The notes: generated from the sequence alone by a model not told the origin. A DNA stretch of 64,000 nucleotides from Haloarcula regularis (GCF_029338315.1 NZ_CP119794.1:310001-374000), one strand, 5' to 3'; numbered from the stretch's first letter, positions 37,582 to 46,979 are shown. Program-made: numbers and translations.

Positions 37582-38120
37582 TGTCGGCGATTGTCTGGTA
37601 TCTCGACCGCGGTGCTGCACTCGTCACGTATCCGACGCTGTATCTGGCAGTTCTCACAGGCATCCTGTATAACACCGAGTCGTTCGGTGTGCTCCACGAG
37701 GCCGCCCGACGCGTCCACATCGAACTGTCCGTGTTCGCGATGATCGTCACGCTGCTGCACGCCGGGCTCGGTGTCCTCGACGCGTGGTTCGTCGTCACCG
37801 GACAGGTCCCGGCGCCGACATACTCGATGTCGTACTTCCTCGCCGCCGTCGCCGTGGGCGCGGGGGGACTGCTCGTGCTCGTCGTCGCAGTCCTGGGCTT
37901 TACGGACGCGAAGCGCTTCCAGCAACCGTGGGGCCCACGCGTCGTCCACTCGTTCGCGTACGCCGGGTTCGCTTTCGGAACAATCCATGCTGCGGCGATC
38001 GGTACTGACCTGATGGGACTCGTCCGGCCCCTGCTGGGCCCCTCGGTGGCGTTTCTCGCGTACGTGCTCCTGTTGCGACTGCTGGTGCTTCGAGGGATTT
38101 CGTCGAACGCGACGGGTTAA
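37581..38120 (+). CDS. Ferric-reductase-like di-haem transmembrane protein
   Basis: 179 residues, about five membrane helices. Two helices each carry paired histidines: VHIELSVFAMIVTLLHAGLG has His-x13-His, and VHSFAYAGFAFGTIHAA has His-x12-His. That is the spacing that ligates two haems in the ferric reductase / NOX membrane domain, seen here without the flavin-NAD(P)H domain. The predicted role is electron transfer across the membrane. The ATG at 37581 overlaps the preceding stop. The 3' end overlaps by four bases the stop of the convergent regulator. Family call is from helix/His pattern, not full alignment. Confidence 0.72.
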   Translation: MSAIVWYLDRGAALVTYPTLYLAVLTGILYNTESFGVLHEAARRVHIELSVFAMIVTLLHAGLGVLDAWFVVTGQVPAPTYSMSYFLAAVAVGAGGLLVLVVAVLGFTDAKRFQQPWGPRVVHSFAYAGFAFGTIHAAAIGTDLMGLVRPLLGPSVAFLAYVLLLRLLVLRGISSNATG

Positions 38121-38638
38121 TAGCTATCCCAGAGACCCAGCATACGGTCGACGACCTTGTCAGTGAACGAGGGCCGGTGAACCGTATACAGATATTTGAC
38201 CCGATCAGGATCGCTGACTTCGTAGACGACACGCCGGCCGTCGCGTTCTTTCGTGACGAGGTCGGCCTCGGCGAGCCTCGAGAGATGCCACGAGACGGTC
38301 GACTGGGCTTTATCCAGGCGGTCGCTCAGGTCAGTCGTCGAGAGCGGGCCGTCAGTGAGCAGGTGCGCGAGAATGCGACGGCTGTACTCCCGGCGAAGGG
38401 CATTCATGACTGTCCGATCGGTTTCGTCGAACTCGGCAGCCGGATAGTACCGCGTGTACTTGCCGTCGTCCGAGACGTCGATCAGACCCTCGTCGGCGAG
38501 CCACCGGAGCTGATACTGGAGTGTCCCCTGTGCGTACTCGAGGTCGTCGAGGAGCCCACGAAAGTGAACCCCTGGCGTGTCGGCAATCCGCTGGTAGATT
38601 CTCCGTCGAGAGGCCAGTTCGAGATCCGGGTCCGACAT
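38117..38638 (-). CDS. Tandem winged-helix transcriptional regulator
   Basis: 173 residues with two winged-helix domains. The first (about 5-70) has TPGVHFRGLLDDLEYAQGT through RWLADEGLIDVSDDG. The second, ArsR-like (about 85-150), has REYSRRILAHLLTDGPLST through TVSWHLSRLAEADLVTKERD. No sensor domain or metal-site cluster is evident. It is convergent with the di-haem protein (stops overlap) and lies three bases downstream of a small DUF7521-type membrane gene on the same strand. A role in controlling the ApbE operon is possible but only positional. Confidence 0.82.
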   Translation of the reverse strand: MSDPDLELASRRRIYQRIADTPGVHFRGLLDDLEYAQGTLQYQLRWLADEGLIDVSDDGKYTRYYPAAEFDETDRTVMNALRREYSRRILAHLLTDGPLSTTDLSDRLDKAQSTVSWHLSRLAEADLVTKERDGRRVVYEVSDPDRVKYLYTVHRPSFTDKVVDRMLGLWDSY

Positions 38639-38641
38639 TGC

Positions 38642-38929
38642 TCAGTCCCGGGTCAGCGCGATGAAAAACGTCAGGAGGCCACCGAGAATCAGGATCGCAC
38701 TCCCGTGTTCGAGCAACTCGAGCGTTGCATACGGGAAATACGGGAGCAACGGATACTCGAGAAACACGATGAGTCCGTAGACCGCGAACATCCCGTATCC
38801 GAGCGTGACGATTCGCATCCGGCCATCGCGTTCCCGTCGCCATGCGAGGAAACTGAGGACGCTGAGCCCTGTAGCGAGGACGAAGATACCGAGACTGACG
38901 TACTGTTCGAGGAGTTGCGAGAGTGGCAT
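38642..38929 (-). CDS. Small membrane protein, DUF7521-like
   Basis: 95 residues, three predicted helices: ISLGIFVLATGLSVLSFLAW-like segment at the N-terminus (precisely YVSLGIFVLATGLSVLSF), YGMFAVYGLIVFLEYPLL, and ILILGGLLTFFIALT. This matches the small haloarchaeal DUF7521 membrane family, commonly found next to winged-helix regulators. Here it is translated just ahead of the tandem-wHTH gene with a three-base gap. It may transmit a membrane signal to that regulator; function unknown. Confidence 0.7.
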   Translation of the reverse strand: MPLSQLLEQYVSLGIFVLATGLSVLSFLAWRRERDGRMRIVTLGYGMFAVYGLIVFLEYPLLPYFPYATLELLEHGSAILILGGLLTFFIALTRD

Positions 38930-39202
38930 ACGTTTCTATCTGTGCACACGGTCGGTGCGACGTGCTCGGCGATCGATACAATTCAACCGTGGCGGGTAGC
39001 GGGGAAAACGATTGGCGTTCAACCGTCGAATCCAATCCTACACATCGAGACGATTAGTCAACTTCTGTGAGCCAATTATGTATCGCGATATGAGGTTTAC
39101 GTGAGCGAGAGCGAGCATTTGAATTTGGCTCTTGAGATGACACATTTGGTGGTGGTGAGCTCCTGATGGCCCAGCACCCCACTGGCGAAGGCGGCACCGA
39201 GG

Positions 39203-39322
39203 CTACGACTCGAACGTGTATCGCACGAGATACCGGAGTAGATAGAGCGACCCGACGATGCTGAGGACCATCACGACGAGGACGATCAGAACCATGAACA
39301 GGAGGTCCAGTTCAGATGCCAT
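39203..39322 (-). CDS. 39-residue single-span membrane protein
   Basis: ATG at 39322, stop at 39203. The protein is one long hydrophobic helix (LLFMVLIVLVVMVLSIVGSL) with a short acidic N-terminal (MASELD) and a basic C-terminal stretch (LLRYLVRYTFES). A GAGGG about ten bases upstream may be a ribosome site. Hydrophobic continuity over the whole frame argues against chance, but no family is recognisable. Confidence 0.5.
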   Translation of the reverse strand: MASELDLLFMVLIVLVVMVLSIVGSLYLLRYLVRYTFES

Positions 39323-40314
39323 CGTTTGCCCTCTGTCCCGGACGTTGCCTCCGCCGGCCCCCGCTGTGAGCGCCTTTCATGTATCCGCGTAGCCGGCCCG
39401 GGAGTAAGAGAGTATCTCTTCGGGAACCAGTAGTGAACTGCCACGTATCGTCGCTCTCGGCGTCTCGGGGCACGTCAGTAGACTTCCCTCGTCCCCGAAC
39501 ACGCCACACTCCCCTCGTCGAGAGATGCTTTCGGACCCTGTCGACAGCGCGCCTCTCTGAGTGGGTGGACGTGGAAGATTTTCGGCTACGAGTCGTTCGC
39601 CGGCCGATACACAGGGATTGTCAGGCGGGACGGACGTCAGGTCGGCGTGCTAGTCTTCACCTGCGGCCGCTGGTAGCCGGGGCCGTTTCTGTCGGTGGTC
39701 CACTGGTGCCCACTTCGTTGGCAGTCGGGACTGTCGAGTCGTCTCTCCGCCTGCGTACGCCGCCTGAAGGCACCGGTCGGTCTGTTGCTGGGGCCGCTTC
39801 GGAGTTGAGAGGTAGGCGCTCACTTCGGGGCATCCGCCGTGGGGATACCGGGGGAGGACCTGTTCTGGCCATCCGGTCAACACCAAACTGTTTGCAGTGC
39901 TGGTTCTCGAGTCTACAAGGTACCGGGTCGCGCTGTCGGCGCTGTAGGGACTGCCGGGCTGTTCGGAAGCCGAACCGAACGGGTCTCGATTGGCCGTCCC
40001 GCGGGAACCACTTGCCGTCCGTGATGCCCCCACCCGAGTGATAGGGGATCTGCAGCTGAGCCGACGAGATGGACAGATTGCTCGACGCAGTGGGAACTGC
40101 TTGGGGAGTAGCCGTTCGCCCTCATCCGTCGATGCCACCTAAATTTATATTTGTGATTATAGTTATGTAGAGTTACCCATGCTCCATTCTATAAGTGTTT
40201 ATCCGTGTGTGTGGCCCCAGACTGGGTGCAAAAGTATACTCACTTGCACGAATAAGTGTGTTTATCCGTGTAGATGGCCACACTTTGATAATGGTCGGGT
40301 GAGTGGGCCCTCAC
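39323..40314. other. About 990 bases without a recognisable gene
   Basis: Open frames here are Arg/Ser/Pro-rich, lack family motifs and look like chance frames of GC-rich DNA. The last 170 bases (from about 40140) turn AT-rich and hold the direct repeats and dyad upstream of the RHH gene. The rest could be decayed accessory sequence. I see no transposase, tRNA or RNA gene. Confidence 0.5.
40191..40279 (+). repeat. Direct repeat pair with central dyad, candidate autoregulatory or recombination site
   Basis: Two near-identical copies, at 40191-40216 and 40252-40279, share ATAAGTG, TTTATCCGTGT and TGGCC; the second has two extra bases. Between them GTGCAA (40226-40231) and TTGCAC (40244-40249) form an inverted repeat around AGTATACT. 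The block lies 36-124 bases upstream of the RHH gene that begins a three-gene recombinase unit. It may be the RHH operator, or core and arm sites for the recombinase. Confidence 0.5.
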
Positions 40315-40536
40315 ATGCCGAGTGACGACAGCACCGAGCGCGCGGTCGTCCGGACGTACGTTCCGGCCTACCAGAAAGCTCACTGGCAAGACCACGCGGA
40401 CGAACTCGACATGAGTCAAAGCGAGTTCGTCCGAACGATGGTGCAGGCGGGCCGCAGCGGGTTCGAACCGCCCGAATCGACGTCGTCGGACGACGCCTCG
40501 GAGCGTAGCCCCGAGGAACCCCTTCCCGGGACGTGA
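40315..40536 (+). CDS. Ribbon-helix-helix-like protein, DUF5805 type
   Basis: 73 residues. A short beta strand (ERAVVRTYVPAYQK) is followed by two helices (WQDHADELDMSQSEFVRTMV), the layout of a ribbon-helix-helix DNA binder. A Ser/Pro/Glu-rich tail follows. Haloarchaeal DUF5805 proteins of this kind commonly precede integrase genes. The ATG at 40315 is chosen; an upstream ATG at 40303 would add four residues. Its stop overlaps the next GTG start (GTGA), coupling translation. Likely represses its own operon through the repeats upstream. Confidence 0.7.
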   Translation: MPSDDSTERAVVRTYVPAYQKAHWQDHADELDMSQSEFVRTMVQAGRSGFEPPESTSSDDASERSPEEPLPGT

Positions 40537-40730
40537 CCCCTGGGGGTGAAGGCCTCGAAGACCGGGTCCTTCAGACGCTCTCCGACGGCGGGCACTACGA
40601 CTGGGACGAGTTGCTCACCGAGCTCACCGACGACATCGAGGCGCGCCTCGACGAGACGCTCCAGGACCTCCAGTCGCGAGGGCAGGTCAGATACAGCGGT
40701 CGCCACGGGGGGTACGTCCTCGACCGATGA
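40533..40730 (+). CDS. Small winged-helix protein of the recombinase operon
   Basis: 65 residues, GTG start. The core LEDRVLQTLSDGGHYDWDEL through TLQDLQSRGQVRYSGRHGGY reads as a compact winged helix. It lies between the RHH gene and the recombinase gene with four-base overlaps on both sides, so the three products are probably made together. It could be an excisionase-like directionality factor or a co-regulator; this is inferred from position only. Confidence 0.65.
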   Translation: MTPGGEGLEDRVLQTLSDGGHYDWDELLTELTDDIEARLDETLQDLQSRGQVRYSGRHGGYVLDR

Positions 40731-41767
40731 GTTCCGAGACTGCCGGTTCCGACCCCGACGAAGACGCGATCGGGTACTTCCTCGACGACATCACGTTCCA
40801 CGGGAAGAGCGACCGGACCCGGACGTTCTACGAGCGCGTGCTGCGTGACTTCGAATCCTTTCTGGCGTCGGGTGACCGCCCAGTCCCGATCGAGGATGCG
40901 AGCCACCGGGACTGCATGGCTTACGTCCACGGCCTGCGGGGTGACAAGAGCGAGAGTACGGTCGCGACCTACGCGTCGTACCTCCACCGGTTCTTCGCGT
41001 ACATGACCCAAGTCGGGACCTTCGAAGGCAACCCCATGACGCTGGTCATGGAGGAGATGGACGAGTCCATCAACACCGATCCGACGCGCCGCGAGATCGA
41101 CGTAGCGGCGATGCGAGCCTTCGTCGCTGATATCTCCCACCCACTGGAACGGGCCGTCGTCGTCACCCTCTTGAAGACGGGGATGCGTGTCGGCGAACTC
41201 TGTAACCTCGACGTCCGGGACCTCAACCTCGAAGACCCGGGTCCACGACCGCCCGTGCCCGTCAGGGCCGCGCTCGACGGCCGGCCGAACTCGCTGTACG
41301 TGGCTGCGAGCCCGGCTCGCGGGACAGTCGTCAACGGGGAGGAACGGACGGCCTCGAACAAGCGAAAGCGTGACACGACAGTCCCGGTCGACGACGAACT
41401 GGCGGCCGTGTTGCGCCGGTGGCTTGCGATTCGCCCAGATTCGCAATCCGATGCAGAGCCGCTCTTCCTCTCGACGAGTGGAAGTTGGGGGCAACGGCTC
41501 ACCCCGGACATGGTCCACCACGCGGTCGAGAACCACGCCCGGGAACGTGGCTGGTACCGGGATGGTGGCGGTGCCGAAGAGAACGTCACGCCCCACTACT
41601 TCAGACACTTCTTCACGACACATCTACGGGACCGAACCGGCGATAGGGGCGTCGTGAAATACCTCCGCGGGGACGTTGCACAGGACGTCATCGACACGTA
41701 CACCCACGAGTGGGGTAACCGTATCCGGGCAGTCTACGAGTCCAATATCTACCGACTACTGGACTGA
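40727..41767 (+). CDS. Tyrosine recombinase / integrase (XerC/D-like)
   Basis: 346 residues. The N-terminal SAM-like DNA-binding domain is about 15-105 (SESTVATYASYLHRFFAYM), and the catalytic domain about 125-346. Active-site residues are visible: R154 in KTGMRVGELCNLD, H290 and R293 in PHYFRHFFTTHL, and nucleophile Y325 in VIDTYTHEWGN. Length and layout fit haloarchaeal phage-type or Xer-like integrases. No tRNA or obvious att duplication is seen in the window. It could be the integrase of an accessory segment or a resident recombinase. Confidence 0.92.
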   Translation: MSSETAGSDPDEDAIGYFLDDITFHGKSDRTRTFYERVLRDFESFLASGDRPVPIEDASHRDCMAYVHGLRGDKSESTVATYASYLHRFFAYMTQVGTFEGNPMTLVMEEMDESINTDPTRREIDVAAMRAFVADISHPLERAVVVTLLKTGMRVGELCNLDVRDLNLEDPGPRPPVPVRAALDGRPNSLYVAASPARGTVVNGEERTASNKRKRDTTVPVDDELAAVLRRWLAIRPDSQSDAEPLFLSTSGSWGQRLTPDMVHHAVENHARERGWYRDGGGAEENVTPHYFRHFFTTHLRDRTGDRGVVKYLRGDVAQDVIDTYTHEWGNRIRAVYESNIYRLLD

Positions 41768-42016
41768 AAGTATTGGACTTTGACAACTCGTGTGGCCGGC
41801 GGAGTGTTTGCTGCCGCCCTTGTAAACTGTATGTCGCTATACCGAATCGCGGCCACGACCGCGTCTCCTGGGCCCCGATCGGCGGGTCGTTCTGCAGCGA
41901 TGCGTCGCCACGTCGAGTCGGGTGCCGACCTCGAGTAACACACAGAACGAAAGCCGACGCTACTGGGACCCGCGCAACGTACAAAGGTAAAGTGTCTCTG
42001 CCGCGGACACCCCGGT

Positions 42017-42502
42017 ATGGTTGACGGAGACATCGACGAGGTCGACAGGGCGATACTGTACGCGCTCCAGGAGGACGCCCGGAACATGTCGTCCGGCGAC
42101 ATCGCGGAGCGAACCGGAACCTCGGACAGCACCGTCCGCAAGCGCATCCAGCGCCTCGAGTCCGAGGGCGTCATCAAGGGGTACAGTGCCAGTGTCGACT
42201 ACCAGAAGTCCGGGTACCCGCTCCGGATGTTGCTCTACTGCACCGCGTCGATCCCGGACCGGGGCGACATCGTCCCCGAAATCCTCGAGATAGACGGCGT
42301 CGTCTCGGTGCAGGAACTCGTCACCGGTGAACAGAACCTCCTCGTCACCGCCGTCGGCGAGACGGACAGCGACATCACGCCGGTGGCCCAGGAACTCCTC
42401 GACATGGGCCTTACCGTCGCCGACGAAGTCCTCGTTCGAAGCCACGTGACGACCCCCTTCGGTAGGTTCGACACCCGGACGGGGACCGCGGACGACGAGT
42501 GA
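42017..42502 (+). CDS. Lrp/AsnC-family transcriptional regulator
   Basis: 161 residues. The N-terminal HTH spans about 5-55 (DEVDRAILYALQEDARNMSS, GTSDSTVRKRIQRLESEGVI), and the RAM effector domain about 65-145 (MLLYCTASIPDRGDI, VVSVQELVTGEQNLLVTAV). Such proteins bind amino acids or other small ligands as oligomers. It is upstream of dabB-dabA on the same strand, separated by 441 bases, so it might regulate the carbon-uptake genes; this is positional only. Confidence 0.9.
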   Translation: MVDGDIDEVDRAILYALQEDARNMSSGDIAERTGTSDSTVRKRIQRLESEGVIKGYSASVDYQKSGYPLRMLLYCTASIPDRGDIVPEILEIDGVVSVQELVTGEQNLLVTAVGETDSDITPVAQELLDMGLTVADEVLVRSHVTTPFGRFDTRTGTADDE

Positions 42503-42943
42503 GCGCCGAAGGGTGGGGCTAAACACGGGTGACTCCCCGTCTGAACCCCCTCGCTGCTCCAGATGCTCACGTCCCCGCGTCGCGATAGGCGTCGCGGATG
42601 CTGTTCTGCGGCCGGTGACGTCGCCGGGTTACTGTCGCTCAGCACGGGTTGGCACTGCTCCGACGGACGCTCTCATAACCCCCAGCACGAGCCGTGTGGA
42701 CCTGTGGTGTGCTTCCGGTACCGTCGACCCTGTGCCTGCTCCCGTTATCGCGTGCCCGTAATCAAAAGGGTCCGTCGGACTATCCACCTGGAATCATAAT
42801 GTTCTTTCATAACCTATTGTCGAACAGTCTGGTAAATTAGATAGATTTAATAGACAGTTTGTTACAATATCGGGGTAGAGACGACCGGTGACGGTATCCG
42901 GGCCACCCCGAACGCCGGAACTGGTCGCAGACCGGACCGAACG
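42503..42943. other. Intergenic region upstream of dabB
   Basis: 441 bases, no convincing gene. The last 140 bases are AT-rich, with TTTAATAG at about 42845-42852 as a possible TATA box, giving a leader of some 65 bases before the dabB ATG. No clear operator dyad seen. Confidence 0.4.
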
Positions 42944-44428
42944 ATGTCAGGACACAACCCGAAACCGACGGTCGGAGCGCTCCCGGACACGACGGCGGAG
43001 TCGCCGTTCGTGCCCGTTGCACTAACGTGGCTCGTGTGGTCGCTGTTCGCGGCGAGCATCGCCGTCCTGGGCGCCCGACTCCTGTCCGACGGCGCCTGGG
43101 TGGTCCCGGGCGTGGCCGTCGTCGACGGCCTGACCGTCCTGCTGTGGGTGGTTGTCACGTTCTTCAGCGGCATCGTCCACAGTTATTCGCGCCGCTATAT
43201 GGCCGGCAACGCCGTCGAGACCGACTTCTTCGTCACCGTGTTTGGCTTCACCGTGGTCGTGATGGGGCTCGTCGCCGCCGACCACGTCGCCCTGTTCGGC
43301 GCGCTGTGGCTGACGATGGGACTTCTGATGGCTAGACTCGTCGGCGTCGTCGACGGGTGGAACCAGGCACAGGCGGCCGCGAAGGTCGCCCGCAGGTACT
43401 TCCTCGCGAGCAGCGCGCTCCTGGGTGTCGCGGTGGCGACGCTCTGGTGGACGACGGGGGCGACGACGATCTCAGGAGTCGCCTCGGTGTCCGGGTCGCT
43501 AGATGGGACGGCCCTGGTCGTCGCCGCTGGGACGCTCGTCCTCGCAGCGATGATACAGTCCGCCCTGGTGCCTTTCCACACCTGGCTGCTCTCCTCGATG
43601 ACCGCGCCGACGCCGGCGTCGGCGCTCATGCACGCGGGGTTCGTCAACGCGGGCGGCATCCTGCTGACTCGCTTCGCCCCCGTCGTCAGCGTCGACCCCA
43701 CGATACTGCTGGCCATCGTCGTCGTCGGCGCCGTCAGCGCGCTAGGTGGGAAGCTGCTCAAGTCAGTCCAGTCGGACGTCAAGGGCGAGCTCGGTTGCTC
43801 GACGGTCGGGCAGATGGGATTCATGATACTGCAGGCCGGACTCGGGTTCTTCGGAGCAGCGATAACCCACCTCGTGCTCCACGGCTTCTACAAGGCCTAC
43901 CAGTTCCTGGGCGCGGGAGGCCAGGTCCAGCGCCGTGCTCCTGGGTCGTCCGCGACGGCGGGGACAGGCCTGACCGACATCTCCGTCACGCTCGTGACGG
44001 CACTCGCCGGCGGCGCGCTCTTCGCGTTCTTGACCGGAAAGGGCACGAGCCCCGATAGCGGCCTCCTGCTGGCCCTGTTCGTGGTCCTCACCACGCTCCA
44101 CGCGGCCAGGAGCGTCGTCCAGCACAGCGACCTCTCGGCGACGGTCCGTTACGGGGCGGTTCCGCTGGTCTTCTTCCCGGCCATCACCGTCTACGCGCTC
44201 GTCTACACCGCCATCTCGGGCCTCCTGTCCGGACTGCCGGCCGTCACGGCGGCGACCGAACTGACCGCCCTTCACGCCCTCGTAGCGGTCGCCTTCGTCG
44301 GCGTCTATCTCGCCGTGGAGACCGGCATCCATCAACGGAGTCACCGCCTCTACGTCGCGCTGGTGAACGCGAGCCAACCACCACAGCAGACCATCACGAC
44401 CACCGCGGAGGACTACGATGACTACTGA
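42944..44428 (+). CDS. dabB: DabB-like proton-conducting membrane subunit of inorganic carbon pump
   Basis: 494 residues, about 13-14 membrane helices, of the NuoL/MrpD proton-translocating family. Characteristic blocks: FFSGIVHSYSRRYMAG in the N-terminal third, the core SALVPFHTWLLSSMTAPTP with SALMHAGFVNAGG, and LGCSTVGQMGFMILQAGLG. The gene overlaps the start of dabA by 11 bases. The partner identifies it as DabB of a DAB-type dissolved inorganic carbon accumulator, in which proton flow drives vectorial CO2 hydration. The name rests on that pairing. Confidence 0.88.
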   Translation: MSGHNPKPTVGALPDTTAESPFVPVALTWLVWSLFAASIAVLGARLLSDGAWVVPGVAVVDGLTVLLWVVVTFFSGIVHSYSRRYMAGNAVETDFFVTVFGFTVVVMGLVAADHVALFGALWLTMGLLMARLVGVVDGWNQAQAAAKVARRYFLASSALLGVAVATLWWTTGATTISGVASVSGSLDGTALVVAAGTLVLAAMIQSALVPFHTWLLSSMTAPTPASALMHAGFVNAGGILLTRFAPVVSVDPTILLAIVVVGAVSALGGKLLKSVQSDVKGELGCSTVGQMGFMILQAGLGFFGAAITHLVLHGFYKAYQFLGAGGQVQRRAPGSSATAGTGLTDISVTLVTALAGGALFAFLTGKGTSPDSGLLLALFVVLTTLHAARSVVQHSDLSATVRYGAVPLVFFPAITVYALVYTAISGLLSGLPAVTAATELTALHALVAVAFVGVYLAVETGIHQRSHRLYVALVNASQPPQQTITTTAEDYDDY

Positions 44429-46819
44429 GACGACGATTCACGACAGCATCGACAAGGCAGCGACTACCGTCGGGTCGGTCTGGCCGATCCACTCGTTCGT
44501 GACGGCCAACCCCCTCGCGGGGTTCGAGGACCTCCCGTTCGACCGGGCCGTGATCCAGGCCGCAGATCTGCTCGGCGGGCGCGGGTACCCGCGCCCCGAG
44601 ACCTACCGGGCCGCCCTCGAGGACGGGCAGATAGACCCCGAGATACTCGAGGCAGAGCTCGCGGAACGCGGTTTCGAGGGAGACCCGGAGAGCCTGCTCG
44701 ACCGTATGGACACCGACGCCGAGCACGACGCCCCAGACACCGCCACCGAACGCGTCGACCACGTCCTGACGAAGTGGCTGGCGGACTTCATCGACGAGGG
44801 GCGCGCCGAGTGGGCGATGCCGGACCGCGAGGCCGGGTTCTACGCCGCTTTCCGGACGGTGGCCGAGCACGACGGCGACATCCCCGAGGAGGGGATCGTC
44901 CGTGACCTGCCCGAGACGCCGCTGACGGCCATCGAGAGGCTGCTCGACCCATACCCGGAGAGCCAGTGGGTCCCGATCCTCGAGGAACAGTTGGCCGCGC
45001 TCCCGGGCTGGACCGGGTTCGTCAAGCAGCGCGTCGAGGACGGCGGGGACTGGCAGTCGGCCCACCCCATCACGCTGGAGGGGTACCTCGCCGCCCGCTT
45101 CGCGCTGCTCGACGCCTTCGACGTGGATATCGAACCATCGACCGGTCCCGACAGCGCCGACGCCGACACCGTCGACGAACTCGCCGACGCGTTCCTGACC
45201 GCTTGGGAGGCGAGTTACCGCAGCGACGTCGTCGAGCACGTCGCCGACGAGAGCAAGTTGTTCACAGAGCGCGAGTCGTCGGGGCGCCCCGACGCGCAAC
45301 TGGTCTTCTGTATCGACACCCGATCAGAGGTCATCCGCCGTCACGTCGAGGCCGCGGGCGACTACGAGACCCACGGCTACGCCGGGTTCTTCGGCATCCC
45401 CATGGAGTACCAGGGTTACGACGACGTGGCCGTCGACGCCTGTCCGCCCATCCTCGACCCGCAGCACCGCATCTCCGAGGTACCGACCGACGACGACACG
45501 CGGGCGAGTCACGCGACGTGGACGGACCTCCGCGAGACCGCGGGGTCGGCCGTCAAGACGCTGAAGACGAACCCCGCGACGGCTTTCGGCTTCGTCGAGC
45601 AGGCCGGGAGCGGGTACGGACTGGCACTCGCCGCCCGGACGCTCGTTCCCGGCCGCGTCGCCGACCTGTTCGACACCGCTGAGGACGCGGTCCCCGACGG
45701 ACACGAGTTCTGCGACCAGACCGTCCACCACCAGCACACCTACGCGGGCGACCTCCCGGTGGGGCTGACCCACGAGGAGAAAGTCGAGTACGCCGCGACG
45801 GCCTTCGACCTGATGGGGTGGGCGGAGTTCGGTCGCCTGGTCGTCTTCACCGGTCACGCCAGCGAGACAACCAACAACCCCTACGACGCGAGTCTCGACT
45901 GCGGGGCCTGTGCCGGCAACCCCGGCGGCCTAACGCGCGCGTGCTCGCGTCCATCTGTAACGACCCGGACGTCCAGGCGGCGCTTCGCGAGCGCGGCGTC
46001 GACGTACCCGAGGACACCGTCTTCCTCGCCGGCGAACACAACACGACGACCGACGAGGTCGAACTGTTCGACGGCCACGTCCCCGAGAGCCACGCCGACG
46101 AGCTCGAGCAGTTGCGCGAGGACCTCGCCACCGCTCGCGAGAGCGCGGCGGCCGAGCGCGCCGGGTCGATGGACGCCGGCGCCTCGACGGGTGTCGGCGA
46201 GACGGAACGCCGCGCCGCCGATTGGGCGGAGACCCGCCCCGAGTGGGGGCTGGCCGGCAACGCCGGGTTCGTCGTCGGGCCACGCGCCCTGACCCAGGAC
46301 CTGGTTCTCGACGGCCGGTCGTTCCTCCACTCCTACGACTGGTCGACCGACCCCGAGGGCGACGCCCTCGAGGCCATACTCACGGGCCCGATGGTCGTCA
46401 CGCAGTGGATCAACGCCCAGTACTACTTCTCGACGGTCGACAACGCCGTCTACGGCAGCGGGTCGAAGGTGACCCACAACCCCGTCGGGAACGTCGGGGT
46501 CTACCAGGGCAACGGCGGCGACCTGATGACCGGGCTCCCGTTCGAGTCGCTGATGGCCGCCGACGGCGACCCGTACCACCAGCCGCTCCGTCTCTCGACG
46601 GTCGTCCACGCCCCGGTCGACCGCACCACCGAGGTGCTGGCCGGCCACGACCACCTGACCGAGCTGCTGGACAACGACTGGCTCTCGCTGACGGTCGTCG
46701 ACCCCACCCAGGGCCACCGCGCGTTCCACTACGAGGCGGACCTGGAGTGGACCCCGGTGGCCGACCAGCCGGAAGTGCGCCCGGCGGAAGCGAGGGCGCC
46801 GACGGTCGCGGACGACTGA
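44418..46819 (+). CDS. dabA: DabA-like (DUF2309/UPF0753) carbonic-anhydrase-type subunit (one frame shift)
   Basis: About 800 residues after inserting one base near 45930 (GGCGGCC likely lost a C), matching family length. N-terminal signature [20 protein letters not shown]. The beta-carbonic-anhydrase-like zinc site is complete: C298 and D300 in [12 protein letters not shown]480 in [13 protein letters not shown], and C495 in [12 protein letters not shown]-terminal part has [18 protein letters not shown] and [20 protein letters not shown]. It works with DabB to hydrate CO2 to bicarbonate in the cytoplasm. Because all ligands survive, the frame break is more likely a read error than decay. Confidence 0.9.
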
Positions 46820-46943
46820 CCACACTGGATTCGAGCTCGCTACTGCCGGCGGTGTCCGCGACCACCCGCCTCCCGCCGGACCTCCCCCGCTGGCGAGCGG
46901 CCCGGTCATAGTGCCCGCCGACCGAACCGTGCGACCGCCCTAC

Positions 46944-46959
46944 TTTAGGCCGACCTAAA
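46944..46959. promoter_or_regulatory. Iron-box-like operator 1 (DtxR/SirR type)
   Basis: TTTAGG-CCGA-CCTAAA, exact 6-bp inverted arms. It resembles DtxR/IdeR-family boxes (TTAGG...CCTAA) used for iron-dependent repression in haloarchaea. It lies 41-56 bases before the ATG at 47000. Confidence 0.65.
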
Positions 46960-46979
46960 TATCGAAAGGGGTTTTATTC

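Noticed and set aside
41768-42016. Recombinase attachment site downstream of the integrase
   Set aside because: No duplicated core shared with the amidohydrolase-remnant border or a tRNA end could be found by eye.
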